The position numbers and the translations under genes are program-made. A stretch of DNA of 64,000 bases, from positions 62,001-126,000 of the forward strand of contig CAOTKV010000001.1 of NCBI GenBank assembly GCA_948530865.1. The letters are read 5' to 3'. The DNA is from an uncultured Clostridia bacterium. GTDB taxonomy: Bacteria; Bacillota; Clostridia; TANB77; CAG-508. Shown here one piece after another: positions 43,780 to 53,716 of this stretch; the stretch's first letter is position 1, and each line of letters opens with the position of its first letter. Under the pieces are notes generated by a model. The model worked only from the letters and a program-made list of their open reading frames with translations, did no database searches and had not been told where the DNA came from.

Positions 43780-45004
43780 ATATTTCAATTACTTTATGTG
43801 TATAATCTAAGTTTGCAATAGGTTCATTTTTATAACCTAAAGTATATACATTACTAGCAAAGATATCTTTTGCAATCATATTTCTTAATGTATTATCATT
43901 TGAATTTTCCATGAATTTTTTTACTGAAACAATGATTTTTAATTTTGGATTAGCAGCTGCAATTGCTGAAATAATTCGTTTACCATGTTTATTAAATCCA
44001 AGAACACGAATATAAGGTGTAACACGTTTTGATGCATTTATATCTTTTTGTGAAATATTTAAAAGCGCATAAAGTAAAATTCTTTGTATTCTACTTTGAG
44101 TATATCTTTTTGTTTTTATATTAGAAATTAAGTCATCTAAAGTGTTAACATTATTTGCAGCAAGTTTTATTCTATTTTCCAATCCTTCTGAAACATCTGG
44201 AAGTACAGCTATTTCTGATAAAGTTATTCTTCTTAAAGTATATATAATTTCTTTTTCAAAAACAGATAAATCAGGAATTATTTTTCCATTTTCTATTGCC
44301 TCATCTAGTAGTTCATAAGTTTCAAAAGGGACTACTCTGTGAACATTTTTTTTATTTTGAATCATAGTTCTAATTGCAGTTGCACTAGCAATTCCATTTT
44401 TTACAGTTTTACTATTATAATCACTATAATCTCTTTTTATTGTTAAAGGTTTTATATGACTTCTATGTTTTTTTATTGCTTTTAAATACTCAACTCCAAG
44501 AATATTATTAGGATTATTTAATATATCAGTATATTTTTTTGAAGTTCCAAAAAATTGAGATAAAGCAATTTCACGAGCGCGTGGATAAGATAAACCAGAT
44601 TTTAATTGAGCAGTAATTAAAGATGAAAATTCTTTTGGTTCTTTATAAAGAATAGATGCTACATCATTAAGAGGAGATATTTCACCAATTTCACTTCCAA
44701 AAGAAAGATAATCAACAACACCTAAACTATTTAATATTTTTATTGCACCATCAGCAAAATTTTCAGCACTTGAAATAGCATAAACAGTAGGTAACTCTAA
44801 AACTAAATCAATTCCACCTTTAAGAGCCATCTCAGTTCTAGTCCATTTATCAACTAATGCAGTATCACCACGTTGAACAAAATTACCACTCATTACAGCA
44901 ACAGTAAAATCTGTTTTAGTTAATTGTTTTGACAATTCTAAATGATGAATATGCCCATTATGAAATGGGTTGTATTCAGAAACTATACCTAATATTCCAT
45001 CCAA
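43778..45004 (-). CDS. tmcAL: TmcAL, tRNA(Met) cytidine acetate ligase
   Basis: 408 aa. N-terminal nucleotidyltransferase core: GIVSEYNPFHNGHIHHLE (HxGH-type), VMSGNFVQRGDTALVDKWTR, LVLELPTVYAISSAENFADG. This is the YlbM/TmcAL family, which uses ATP and acetate to make N4-acetylcytidine at the wobble position of elongator tRNA-Met. Length is typical. Divergent from rnhA across 87 bases. Confidence 0.94.
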   Translation of the reverse strand: MDGILGIVSEYNPFHNGHIHHLELSKQLTKTDFTVAVMSGNFVQRGDTALVDKWTRTEMALKGGIDLVLELPTVYAISSAENFADGAIKILNSLGVVDYLSFGSEIGEISPLNDVASILYKEPKEFSSLITAQLKSGLSYPRAREIALSQFFGTSKKYTDILNNPNNILGVEYLKAIKKHRSHIKPLTIKRDYSDYNSKTVKNGIASATAIRTMIQNKKNVHRVVPFETYELLDEAIENGKIIPDLSVFEKEIIYTLRRITLSEIAVLPDVSEGLENRIKLAANNVNTLDDLISNIKTKRYTQSRIQRILLYALLNISQKDINASKRVTPYIRVLGFNKHGKRIISAIAAANPKLKIIVSVKKFMENSNDNTLRNMIAKDIFASNVYTLGYKNEPIANLDYTHKVIEI

Positions 45005-45022
45005 AATAAATCACCGCCTATA

Positions 45023-45051
45023 TTGTAATATTTTAAATTTACTGGTATAAT
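45023..45051 (+). promoter_or_regulatory. Promoter of rnhA operon
   Basis: TTGTAA at 45023, a 17-base spacer and perfect TATAAT at 45046-45051. Confidence 0.6.
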
Positions 45052-45091
45052 ATCATAGATTTATAAAAAAGACAATTTTATAGGAGAATTT

Positions 45092-45526
45092 ATGAAAAAA
45101 GTTATAATATATACAGATGGAGCATGTTCGGGAAACCCTGGTCCTGGCGGATGGGGTGCCATTTTGATGTATAATGAAACTTCAAAAGAAATTTCAGGTG
45201 CAAATAAGGATACAACAAATAATATAATGGAGATAACTGCAGTTTTAGAAGCACTTAAATTATTAAAAGAAGAATGTGAAGTTAAAATTTATAGTGATAG
45301 TGCATATGTAGTAAATGCATTTAATCAAGGTTGGATATATAATTGGAAGAAAAATAATTGGAAGACAGCAAGTAAAGAACCAGTTAAAAATCAAGAACTT
45401 TGGGAAGAATTATATAGCTTAGTACAAAAACATAAAGTAGAATTTATAAAGGTAAAAGGTCATAGCGATAATGAGTATAATAACAGATGCGATTTTTTAG
45501 CAACAAGTGCTATTAAAAAATTGTAA
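45092..45526 (+). CDS. rnhA: Ribonuclease HI
   Basis: 144 aa. Catalytic residues are all present: Asp in IYTDGACSGNPGPGGWGA, Glu in NNIMEITAVLEAL, Asp in KIYSDSAYVVNAF, and the His/Asp loop VKGHSDNEYNNRCDFLA. Cuts RNA in RNA-DNA hybrids. Followed by coaE after 19 bases. Confidence 0.95.
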   Translation: MKKVIIYTDGACSGNPGPGGWGAILMYNETSKEISGANKDTTNNIMEITAVLEALKLLKEECEVKIYSDSAYVVNAFNQGWIYNWKKNNWKTASKEPVKNQELWEELYSLVQKHKVEFIKVKGHSDNEYNNRCDFLATSAIKKL

Positions 45527-45545
45527 TATGGAGAGGATGTTTGAT

Positions 45546-46181
45546 ATGAAAATTTTAGGAGTTACAGGAACATCAGGTTCTGGAAAGTCAACTTTTAGTA
45601 AAATTTTAAACGAAAGAGATGATGTAAAAGTAGTAGATGCAGATCAAGTTTCAAAAGATTTATCTGTTCCTGGAACAGACTATTTACAAGATGTAGTAAA
45701 TGCTTTTGGACAAGAGATTTTAAAAGAAGATGGGAATTTAAATAGAAGAGCTTTAGCACATATAATTTATAATGATGAAAAAGAACGTGAAAAATTGAAT
45801 TCAATAACATTTCCACATATTACAAGAGAAATATATGAAAGAATAAAAGCTTTTGCAGATCCTAAAATAAAATATGCAGTTATTGATGCACCACTTTTAT
45901 TTGAAGCTGGGCTAGATAAGGTTTGTGATAGTGTAATTTCTTTAGTTGCAACTCAAGAATTACAAGTAAAAAGAATTTGCCAAAGAGATGGCTTAGATGA
46001 AAAAACAGCAACTGCAAGGCTTAGTTCTCAAAAGCCAGCTAGTTTTTATATAGATAATTCTGATATTGTAATTATGAATACTGAAAATACAGATTTAAGA
46101 GAAGAAGCTAAAAAAGTTTTTGAAGAACTTGAAAGAAAAGAAAATTTAGAAAGAAAGGATAAAGTAGATGAAGGTCGCTGA
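45546..46181 (+). CDS. coaE: Dephospho-CoA kinase
   Basis: I start at ATG 45546 behind GGAGAGGA, giving MKILGVTGTSGSGKSTFSKI with a P-loop at the N-terminus as the family requires; an in-frame upstream TTG overlaps rnhA. Further blocks: VVDADQVSKDL, HPxV-like FPHITREIYER, YAVIDAPLLFEAGLDKVCD, KRICQRDGL. Phosphorylates dephospho-CoA at the ribose 3' position, the last CoA step. 211 aa. Overlaps queA by 14 bases. Confidence 0.94.
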   Translation: MKILGVTGTSGSGKSTFSKILNERDDVKVVDADQVSKDLSVPGTDYLQDVVNAFGQEILKEDGNLNRRALAHIIYNDEKEREKLNSITFPHITREIYERIKAFADPKIKYAVIDAPLLFEAGLDKVCDSVISLVATQELQVKRICQRDGLDEKTATARLSSQKPASFYIDNSDIVIMNTENTDLREEAKKVFEELERKENLERKDKVDEGR

Positions 46182-47193
46182 TTTTAATTATGAATTACCA
46201 AAAGAACTAATTGCCCAACATCCATATGATAAAAGAGATGAAGCAAGACTCATGGTACTAGATAAAAATGAAGAACTAATCGAACATAAAGTATTTAAAG
46301 ATGTTATAGATTACTTAAATCCAGGAGATTGCTTGGTAATTAATAATACAAAAGTTATACCAGCAAGACTTTATGGTAAAAAGGATACTGGAGCAAATGT
46401 CCAATTTTTACTTTTAAAAAGGATTGAAGGTGATACTTGGGAAGCAATGGTAAAACCAGGAAATAAATTAAAACCAGGTAGTAAAGTTATTTTTGGTGAT
46501 GGCCTTTTAAAGGCAACAGTACAAGAGATTTTAGAAGGTGGAAATCGAAAAGTAGAATTTGAATATAATGGTATTTTTAATGAGATTTTAGATCAAATAG
46601 GAATGATGCCATTACCACCATATATCACAGAAGCTTCAAGAGAAGATAATGAAAAGTATCAAACAGTTTATGCAAGATATGAAGGTTCAGCAGCAGCACC
46701 AACTGCAGGTTTACATTTTACAGAAGAACTTTTGGAGAAGATAAAAGAAAAAGGTGTAGAAGTTGCAAATGTTACACTTCATGTTGGTATAGGAACTTTT
46801 AGACCAGTAAAAGTTGAAACTGTTGAAGAACATGAAATGCATTCTGAACATTATTATATAAAAAAAGAAGATGCAGATAAAATAAATAAAGCAAAATTAA
46901 ATGGAAATAGAGTAATTGCTGTTGGTACAACATCATGTAGAGTTTTAGAATCTGTATCAGATGAAAAAGGAATGGTTAAAGAAATAGAAGGTGATACAAG
47001 CATTTTTATTTATCCAGGTTATAAATTTAACTGTATAGATAGTTTAATTACTAATTTTCATTTACCAGAATCAACTTTAATTATGTTAGTATCAAGTTTA
47101 GCAGGAAAAGATTTTATTATGAAAGCATATAATGAAGCAGTAAAAAAAGAATACAAGTTCTTTAGCTTTGGAGATGCAATGATTATATTATAG
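46168..47193 (+). CDS. queA: QueA, SAM:tRNA ribosyltransferase-isomerase
   Basis: 341 aa. MKVADFNYELPKELIAQHP start, VINNTKVIPARLYG, YEGSAAAPTAGLHFTEELL, LHVGIGTFRPVKVE, and the C-terminal NFHLPESTLIMLVSSLAG are classic QueA blocks. It moves the ribosyl part of SAM onto preQ1 at position 34 of GUN tRNAs, making epoxyqueuosine. Paired with tgt 12 bases downstream. Confidence 0.96.
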   Translation: MKVADFNYELPKELIAQHPYDKRDEARLMVLDKNEELIEHKVFKDVIDYLNPGDCLVINNTKVIPARLYGKKDTGANVQFLLLKRIEGDTWEAMVKPGNKLKPGSKVIFGDGLLKATVQEILEGGNRKVEFEYNGIFNEILDQIGMMPLPPYITEASREDNEKYQTVYARYEGSAAAPTAGLHFTEELLEKIKEKGVEVANVTLHVGIGTFRPVKVETVEEHEMHSEHYYIKKEDADKINKAKLNGNRVIAVGTTSCRVLESVSDEKGMVKEIEGDTSIFIYPGYKFNCIDSLITNFHLPESTLIMLVSSLAGKDFIMKAYNEAVKKEYKFFSFGDAMIIL

Positions 47194-47205
47194 ATAGGAG
47201 AAAAT

Positions 47206-48336
47206 ATGGAAAACGCAATAACATATGAATTATTACATATATGTAAACAATCAGGAGCAAGAAGAGGTGTAATTCATACTCCTCATGGAGATATACAAAC
47301 ACCAATATTTATGCCAGTTGGAACACAAGCAACTGTAAAGTCAATGACACCAGAAGAATTGAAAGAAATGGTACAAGCCCAAATTATTTTATCAAATACA
47401 TATCACTTATTTTTAAGACCAGGTCATGAACTTGTAAAACAAGCTGGAGGTCTTCATAAATTTATGAATTGGGATAGACCAATTCTTACTGACAGCGGAG
47501 GGTTTCAAGTATTTAGTTTAGGTGCTTTAAGAAAAATTAAAGAAGAGGGTGTTGAATTTAGATCACACTTAGATGGTAGCAAACAATTTATAAGTCCTGA
47601 AAAAGCAATGGAGATTGAAGAGGCACTTGGTGCAGATATAATGATGGCATTTGATGAATGTTGTCCATATCCATCAACATATGAATACACTAAAAATTCT
47701 ATGGAAAGAACAACAAGATGGGCTAAAAGATGTAAAGAGGCACATACTACTGTTGATAAACAAGGATTATTTGGTATTATACAAGGTGGATTTTTTAAAG
47801 ATTTAAGAGAAAAAAGTGCAAAAGATTTAATAGAGATGGATTTTCCAGGTTATGCTATTGGTGGTATAAGTGTTGGAGAGCCTAAAGAAGAATTTTTAGA
47901 TATATTAAATTTTACAGCACCTTTAATGCCAGAAAATAAACCAAGGTATTTAATGGGAGTTGGAACACCAGATTATTTAATAGAAGCAGCAATTGCTGGA
48001 ATAGATATGTGTGATTGTGTGCTTCCAACAAGAATTGCAAGACATGGAACAGCTATGACATCTCATGGAAAATTAGTTGTTAGAAATGCTACATATGAAA
48101 AAGATTTTAGCCCATTAGATCCAGAATGTGATTGTTACACATGCAAAAATTATACAAGAGCCTATATAAGACATTTAATAAATACAAAAGAGATTTTAGG
48201 TGTAAGGTTATTATCAATACATAATTTAAGATTCTTGACTAAATTAATGGATAGAGTTAGAATTGAAATAGAGAATGATAATTTATTAACATTTAGAGAT
48301 GAATTCTATAAGAATTACGGATACACAAAAGAATAA
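47206..48336 (+). CDS. tgt: tRNA-guanine transglycosylase
   Basis: 376 aa. Catalytic Asp in ILTDSGGFQVFSLG, second active-site region GVGTPDYLIEAAIAGIDMCD, VLPTRIARHGT, and zinc ligands in CDCYTCKNYTRAYIRHL. Swaps guanine 34 for preQ1 in tRNAs. With queA it gives the late queuosine steps; preQ1 synthesis genes are not in the window, so preQ1 is made or taken up elsewhere. Confidence 0.96.
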   Translation: MENAITYELLHICKQSGARRGVIHTPHGDIQTPIFMPVGTQATVKSMTPEELKEMVQAQIILSNTYHLFLRPGHELVKQAGGLHKFMNWDRPILTDSGGFQVFSLGALRKIKEEGVEFRSHLDGSKQFISPEKAMEIEEALGADIMMAFDECCPYPSTYEYTKNSMERTTRWAKRCKEAHTTVDKQGLFGIIQGGFFKDLREKSAKDLIEMDFPGYAIGGISVGEPKEEFLDILNFTAPLMPENKPRYLMGVGTPDYLIEAAIAGIDMCDCVLPTRIARHGTAMTSHGKLVVRNATYEKDFSPLDPECDCYTCKNYTRAYIRHLINTKEILGVRLLSIHNLRFLTKLMDRVRIEIENDNLLTFRDEFYKNYGYTKE

Positions 48337-48353
48337 AATAGGGGGAGATATTT

Positions 48354-49970
48354 ATGAATCTAGAAGAAAGCAATTCTTATAATCAAGAAGTAGAAAGCAG
48401 AGATAGAAAAAGAAGAGGCGTAATGTTGTCAATAATATTATGTGGTGTATTTATAGCATTACTATTTATTATGATATGTATAATATCTTATAAAGATTCA
48501 ATTACAGAAAAGTTTTTTATAAATAGAGCTCAAACAGTAAAACTTAATAACTCTTTATATAGAGATATAGAGGGTGTAATTTATATAGATATAAGAACTT
48601 TAGCAGAAAATTTAGGATATAGATATACAAAAGGTGAATATAAAAAGTATAATGAAAATGAAGATAGTTGTTACTTGCAAAATGATTTTGAAATTGTTGC
48701 AATAACATCTGGAAAATGTAATTATGATAAATATATAGAATTAGCTGCAAATGCAACAATTGCAGAAATACCAGTAACAGCAAAAGGAGATACAGATACT
48801 TCTGAAACTTATAAAACTGAAACACCAATAATGTTTGTAGATGGAAGAATATTTGTACCATTAGATGCTATACCTAAAATGCTTAATGTTAAAATTAGTT
48901 GGGAACAATATAGAAAAAGAATCTATACATTAGATTATGTTGTACAAAATGCTCAAGCAGTTGTTGTAAAAGCTGGATATACAGAAATGAGTGGCTACTA
49001 TGAAAATTTAAGAGCAACTTTAGATGATATTGTTATTGTTGGAGATGCAGAAGCAGCAACAACTAATATAGGAAATACTTCTAAATATTATGGAGTATAC
49101 TCAACAGCCAAAAAACAAGAAATAATAAGTAGAAAATATGATGATATAACTTATATTCAAAATGTAGGAGAATTTTATATAACAGTTGAGAATGGAACAA
49201 TGGGACTTTTTGATGCTGAAGGTGGAACAATAATAGAACCATCTGAATATGAAAAGATTTCATTATTGTATGAGAGTACTGGTGAAAATGATGAAGGAGA
49301 GAAACAGGAACAACAACAATTTTATTTAGTACAAAAAGGTCAAGATTATGGTGTTGTTGGTAGAAAAGGTCAAGTTATAATTCATTCTGATTATGATAAA
49401 ATTGGTTTAGATCCAAAAATAGTTGATGAATTTTCATTGACTCCAATTGAAAGTACAAATGTATTATTTGATAATTGTATACCAGTTGAAAAAGATGGAA
49501 ATGTAGGATTATACAATAAACAGGGTGACGAATTACAAAAAACAAATTGGCAAGGTTTTGGATATAAATCAACTGCATCTTCAAAAACTGCTGGTAATGA
49601 ACAAAGTGTTTTATTAATACCACCAGAAGTTGGAATAAAAGGTATTGTTGTAAACTTTAATGATTCATATGGAATTTTTGATGCAGTAGAAGAAAGATTG
49701 ATAGTTCCATGCGTTTATAGTAAAATATATGCTATAACACAGGGAGGAAAAACAACTTATTACATGGAATACAATGAACAAACAATTGAACTAAAAGAAT
49801 TTTTAATTGAAAACAATTTGAATAAATTTGATGAAGAAGGAAAATTATTAACTAAAAAAGATACAAAGAATAATAGTTCAAATGGCAATACTGAAACATC
49901 AGAAAACACTAATACTGTAAATGAAGAAAATGAAAATACAAATACAGTAGAAGATGTTGTTATTGAATAA
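48354..49970 (+). CDS. Membrane-anchored WG-repeat protein
   Basis: 538 aa. One membrane helix at about 25-48 (MLSIILCGVFIALLFIMICI), then a copper-amine-oxidase-N-like domain (about 60-200; YIDIRTLAENLGYRY, MFVDGRIFVPLDAIPKMLNV), then several WG-type repeats (GTMGLFDAEGGTII, DYGVVGRKGQVIIHSDYDKI, GNVGLYNKQGDEL) and a Glu/Asn/Thr-rich tail. Both domains are typical of exported clostridial proteins that bind cell wall or small ligands; the ligand is unknown. Confidence 0.87.
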   Translation: MNLEESNSYNQEVESRDRKRRGVMLSIILCGVFIALLFIMICIISYKDSITEKFFINRAQTVKLNNSLYRDIEGVIYIDIRTLAENLGYRYTKGEYKKYNENEDSCYLQNDFEIVAITSGKCNYDKYIELAANATIAEIPVTAKGDTDTSETYKTETPIMFVDGRIFVPLDAIPKMLNVKISWEQYRKRIYTLDYVVQNAQAVVVKAGYTEMSGYYENLRATLDDIVIVGDAEAATTNIGNTSKYYGVYSTAKKQEIISRKYDDITYIQNVGEFYITVENGTMGLFDAEGGTIIEPSEYEKISLLYESTGENDEGEKQEQQQFYLVQKGQDYGVVGRKGQVIIHSDYDKIGLDPKIVDEFSLTPIESTNVLFDNCIPVEKDGNVGLYNKQGDELQKTNWQGFGYKSTASSKTAGNEQSVLLIPPEVGIKGIVVNFNDSYGIFDAVEERLIVPCVYSKIYAITQGGKTTYYMEYNEQTIELKEFLIENNLNKFDEEGKLLTKKDTKNNSSNGNTETSENTNTVNEENENTNTVEDVVIE

Positions 49971-49985
49971 AATGGAATAAAAAAG

Positions 49986-50020
49986 AAAAAGTCTAATACA
50001 ATGTATTAGATTTTTTCTTT
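49986..50020 (+). terminator. Terminator after the WG-repeat gene
   Basis: Stem AAAAAGTCTAATAC with its complement across a 3-base loop, one G-U, then Ts. Confidence 0.8.
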
Positions 50021-50037
50021 TTGTGAGGTGTTTTATT

Positions 50038-50388
50038 ATGAAAAATTTTTTTAAAAGTTTGGTTTTATCAAATGCAATTTCGTTAGTATTAATAGGAGTA
50101 TTATCACTTATAATGAGTAATACTAATATAAATGATAGTTTGTTATACCCTATTATTATAGGAATTGCTACATTCTCAATTTTAATAGGAGGATTTTGTA
50201 TAGCAAAAAATAAAAAAGAGAAAGGGATAATTTTTGGTAGTTTAGTAGGAATAGTTTATATTTTATGTTTGTATATACTTTCAAGTATTATTCTATTAGA
50301 TTTTTCTTTAACAATAAATTCATTAATTTTCATAGTTTTGGGAATATTAGGAGGAGCAGTTGGAGGAATATTAGGTGTTAATTTTTAA
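50038..50388 (+). CDS. TIGR04086 family membrane protein
   Basis: I use ATG 50038, 7 bases after GAGGTG, over an in-frame GTG at 50023. 116 aa with four membrane helices and a glycine-rich final helix (LGILGGAVGGILGVNF) as in TIGR04086 proteins of Clostridia. Integral membrane; function unknown, often near secDF as here. Confidence 0.82.
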   Translation: MKNFFKSLVLSNAISLVLIGVLSLIMSNTNINDSLLYPIIIGIATFSILIGGFCIAKNKKEKGIIFGSLVGIVYILCLYILSSIILLDFSLTINSLIFIVLGILGGAVGGILGVNF

Positions 50389-50497
50389 ATTAAATGATAA
50401 AAATATGTTGATATTTTTTATTATTTAATATACAATTTACAAGTATGAAAACTACAATCATAAGTGTTTACATAAATAATAAGGCAAAGGAGGATAT

Positions 50498-51157
50498 ATG
50501 GTAACTTTTGAGGATGTTGTAAATAATGCAGAAGTTAATGAACTGATAATTAATGCTCAAAAACAAATGGATGTTATAGGATATACAGAACATTCAATAA
50601 GACACGTTTCCTTAGTTGCAGAAAGAGCAGCACAAATTCTTAAATCATTAGGATATGACGAAAAAAGAATTGAACTTGCCAAAATTGCAGGTTATATGCA
50701 TGATATTGGAAATTCAGTAAATAGAGTAGACCATGCGCATACTGGAGCAATTTTAGCTTATAATATTTTGAAAGATATGGGAATGGATGTAAAAGATAGA
50801 ACAGAAATTATTATGGCAATAGGAAATCATGATGAGTCAACAGGAACACCTGTTAGCGATATATCGGCAGCATTAATATTAGCTGATAAATCTGATGCTC
50901 ATAGAAGTAGAGTTTCAAAAACTGATAGAAGTCTTTTTGATAAACATGATGAAGTAAATTATGCAGTTACAAGTTCAGAATTAAAAATAGATATTGAAGA
51001 AAGAAAAGCTATTTTAAATTTAAAAATAGATACAAAAATTTGTCCAGTTATTGATTATTTTGAAATATTTATGGATAGAACAAAAATGAGTAAAAGAGCA
51101 GCAAAATATTTAGGTTTATGGTTTGAATTAATAATTAATGATACAAACTTATTATAG
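50498..51157 (+). CDS. HD-domain phosphohydrolase
   Basis: 219 aa. HD ligands: HSIRHVSLVAERAAQIL, GYMHDIGNSVNRVDHAHTGA, NHDESTGTPVSDISAALILA and DKSDAHRSRVS. Metal-dependent phosphohydrolases of this type act on nucleotides or phosphate esters; substrate not predictable. secD-like gene follows with AGGAGG within 13 bases. Confidence 0.88.
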   Translation: MVTFEDVVNNAEVNELIINAQKQMDVIGYTEHSIRHVSLVAERAAQILKSLGYDEKRIELAKIAGYMHDIGNSVNRVDHAHTGAILAYNILKDMGMDVKDRTEIIMAIGNHDESTGTPVSDISAALILADKSDAHRSRVSKTDRSLFDKHDEVNYAVTSSELKIDIEERKAILNLKIDTKICPVIDYFEIFMDRTKMSKRAAKYLGLWFELIINDTNLL

Positions 51158-51169
51158 GAGGTAGTTGTT

Positions 51170-52648
51170 TTGGAAAAAAATTTAAAAAGAATTAAAACAG
51201 TAGCTGTAGTATTAATAGTACTTTTAATATCAGCAATAGCATTTGGTGGACTATATATTAAAAACCAAGGCGTTTGGGAAAATGTTTTAAAGAAATTTAG
51301 TTATGGAATGGAATTAGATGGAATTAGAGAATTAAAATTTGTTCTTGATACATCAGAAGAAGAAAAAGAAATTTATTTAGATTCAGAAGGAAATTACGCA
51401 GGAGATGTTACAGAAGAAAAAGAAACTACAAGTAGTCCTGAGATTAGTTTAGTAGATGAAAGTGAAAATCCAGTGGATAATGCACAAGCAGATGCTACAC
51501 AAACTGAGACACCAGCTGAACCAGAAGAAAATAAGGAAGATGATATATTAGCAAATTACACAAAAGAAAAAAGAGTTATAAAGGCAAATGAAGATGCTGA
51601 TATAAATATTGATAATTTTGAAAAAACAAAAAAGATAATTCAAAAGAGATTAGAAACTATTGATTTATATGAATATAACATTAGATTAGATAATGTTACA
51701 GGGGAACTAGTATTAGAAGTTCCAGATAATGATAATGTAGAAATTGAAGAATCATTAGTTGCAACAGAAGGAAAATTCGAAGTTGTAGATCATCAAAATG
51801 GTTTAGTATTATTAAATAATTCAAATATAAAACAAGCATCAGCAACATATACAAATAATGAATCTGGATACCAAGTATATTTAATTATTCAATTAGATAA
51901 AGAGGGAACAGAAAAATTAAAAGAAATAAGCAAAACATATGTGAGTAAAGCCGATGAAGCTGGAAATACAACAACAAAATATGTTTCAGTTGAACTTGAT
52001 GATAGAGAATTATTAGAAACATATTTTGGTGATGAATTAACTAATGGAGTTTTACAAATACCATTAGGACAAGCAACAGAAAATCAAGAAGATTTTGCAG
52101 TTGCTTATGCTAGTACAGTTAGAGTTGCAGAACTTTTAAATCTTGATACATTACCATTAAATTACCAAATAAGTGCAGATAATTATATACAATCATCAGT
52201 AACTTCAGAGGTAAAATTGATTGCAATTGCTTCATTTGCAGTTATTGTTGTAATTCTTTCAATTGTAATGATTTTAAAATACAAATTAAATGGTATTAAA
52301 GTTGCAATTTTAAATGTTGGATATATTGCTATATTAACACTTGCTCTTAGATATACAAATGTATTAATTACAATAAATTCACTAATTGCATTTGTAGGTG
52401 TAGTAGGAATAAATGTATTATTTACTTTTAAATTATTAGAAAATTTAAAGAAAAGTGATGATGTAAAACTAGTATTTACAGAAACAATGAAGGAATTATA
52501 TTTAACAATTATTCCAGTTGCAATAATTGCAGTTATATTTACATTCATGACAGGTGCTGTAATTAGTAGTATTGGTATGGTTCTATTCTGGGGACTTGCT
52601 GTACAAGCTCTTTACAGTGGATTAATATACCTTATAGGTTTAATTTAA
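51170..52648 (+). CDS. secD: SecD-like translocase subunit, divergent
   Basis: TTG start 8 bases after AGGAGG. 492 aa: membrane helix 1 (about 8-28), a periplasmic-side domain interrupted by a Glu/Thr/Asp-rich insertion (about 80-135), the SecD P1 region (KKIIQKRLETIDLYEYNIRL, LVLEVPDNDNVE, EGKFEVVDH, then IIQLDKEGTEKLKEISK), and five C-terminal helices. SecD normally has six helices, so the number fits, but the usual G-F-x-GG-T-type helix residues are weak. Works with SecF to power late export; no secYEG nearby. Confidence 0.82.
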   Translation: MEKNLKRIKTVAVVLIVLLISAIAFGGLYIKNQGVWENVLKKFSYGMELDGIRELKFVLDTSEEEKEIYLDSEGNYAGDVTEEKETTSSPEISLVDESENPVDNAQADATQTETPAEPEENKEDDILANYTKEKRVIKANEDADINIDNFEKTKKIIQKRLETIDLYEYNIRLDNVTGELVLEVPDNDNVEIEESLVATEGKFEVVDHQNGLVLLNNSNIKQASATYTNNESGYQVYLIIQLDKEGTEKLKEISKTYVSKADEAGNTTTKYVSVELDDRELLETYFGDELTNGVLQIPLGQATENQEDFAVAYASTVRVAELLNLDTLPLNYQISADNYIQSSVTSEVKLIAIASFAVIVVILSIVMILKYKLNGIKVAILNVGYIAILTLALRYTNVLITINSLIAFVGVVGINVLFTFKLLENLKKSDDVKLVFTETMKELYLTIIPVAIIAVIFTFMTGAVISSIGMVLFWGLAVQALYSGLIYLIGLI

Positions 52649-52673
52649 ATTTTGAAATTTAGGAGAAGATAAT

Positions 52674-53318
52674 ATGAAATTAAGTGGAATGAAAAAAATA
52701 GTATTATTAGGTTTAATTCTTATTATTGTTGCTGGAGCAGTAGTTGTAGCACTAAAGGGATTTAATGTTTCATTAATATACGAACAACATGAAACAATAA
52801 AACTAGTAATAGGTAAGAAAATCGAAATATCAGATATAGAAAATATTTGCAAAGAAGTTTTTAATGATAAAAAAGTTATAATAAGAAAAATAGAATTATT
52901 TGATGATGCTGTTAATATTGATGTTGAGTCTGTAACAGATGAAGAAAAAGGAAACTTAGTAAATAAAGTAAATGAAAAATATGGAACTACATTTACAGTA
53001 GAAACAATTAATATAACAACAAATCCTAATATAAGATTAAGAGATATTGTAAGACCATATATAGTACCACTATTTATATCAGCAATTGTTATAGTAGCAT
53101 ATATGGTAATCAAATTTAGAAAAATAAATGCAATAACTCTTTTAGGAAAGATTGCAGGAATAATTATACTTACAGAATTATTTATTGCAAGCTGTATTTC
53201 AATAGGAAGAGTTCCTTTAACACCATCTATAATAAATATTATGATTGCATTTGCAATATTTGAATTAGTTTTATATATAGATTATACAGAGAAAAATTAT
53301 AAAACATTAAAAGATTAG
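52674..53318 (+). CDS. SecF-like membrane protein, shortened
   Basis: 214 aa, 25 bases after secD. One N-terminal helix (VLLGLILIIVAGAVVVAL), an extracytoplasmic domain with DIENICKEVFNDKKVIIRKI, and about three C-terminal helices (PYIVPLFISAIVIVAYMVI onward). SecF usually has six helices and near 300 aa, so two are missing. Position right after a SecD-like gene is the main argument; sequence identity to SecF is weak. Confidence 0.72.
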   Translation: MKLSGMKKIVLLGLILIIVAGAVVVALKGFNVSLIYEQHETIKLVIGKKIEISDIENICKEVFNDKKVIIRKIELFDDAVNIDVESVTDEEKGNLVNKVNEKYGTTFTVETINITTNPNIRLRDIVRPYIVPLFISAIVIVAYMVIKFRKINAITLLGKIAGIIILTELFIASCISIGRVPLTPSIINIMIAFAIFELVLYIDYTEKNYKTLKD

Positions 53319-53327
53319 TAAAAATGC

Positions 53328-53356
53328 TTGATTTTTTCTAGCAAACGTAGTAAAAT
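53328..53356 (+). promoter_or_regulatory. Promoter and leader of rpsO
   Basis: TTGATT at 53328, a 17-base spacer and TAAAAT at 53351-53356. A leader of about 85 bases follows, with a GGTTT/AAACC hairpin around 53379-53397 that could serve S15 autoregulation (inference). Confidence 0.55.
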
Positions 53357-53448
53357 AGTTACATTAAATACCATATTCTTGGTTTAAAGGAAAAAACCTA
53401 CTTTATTCTCAGAATTTGGCAAATATAAATATAGGAGGAAAAAGAAAC

Positions 53449-53712
53449 ATGACAAAGGAAAGAAAACAAGAAATTATAGCAACACATAAAAGAGAGGAAA
53501 ATGATACTGGTTCTCCAGAAGTTCAAATTGCTCTTTTAACAGAAAGAATTTCTGAATTAACAGAACATTTAAAAGTTCACCAAAAAGATAATCACTCAAG
53601 AAGAGGATTATTAAAAATGATAGGTAAAAGAAGAAACCTATTAAACTACTTAGCTAAAAAAGATATTAACAGATATAGAGAAATTGTTAAAAAATTATCT
53701 TTAAGAAAATAA
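53449..53712 (+). CDS. rpsO: Ribosomal protein uS15
   Basis: ATG 53449 sits 8 bases after AGGAGG, giving 87 aa, the normal size. REENDTGSPEVQIALLTERI, LKVHQKDNHSRRGLLKMIGK and RRNLLNYLAKKDINRYREIV are the uS15 signatures. Binds 16S rRNA in the small subunit platform. As in many Firmicutes it lies upstream of pnp. Confidence 0.97.
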   Translation: MTKERKQEIIATHKREENDTGSPEVQIALLTERISELTEHLKVHQKDNHSRRGLLKMIGKRRNLLNYLAKKDINRYREIVKKLSLRK

Positions 53713-53716
53713 TTTT

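Noticed and set aside
46168..48336. PreQ1 riboswitch controlling queA and tgt
   Set aside because: queA overlaps coaE and tgt follows after 12 bases, leaving no leader to hold one.
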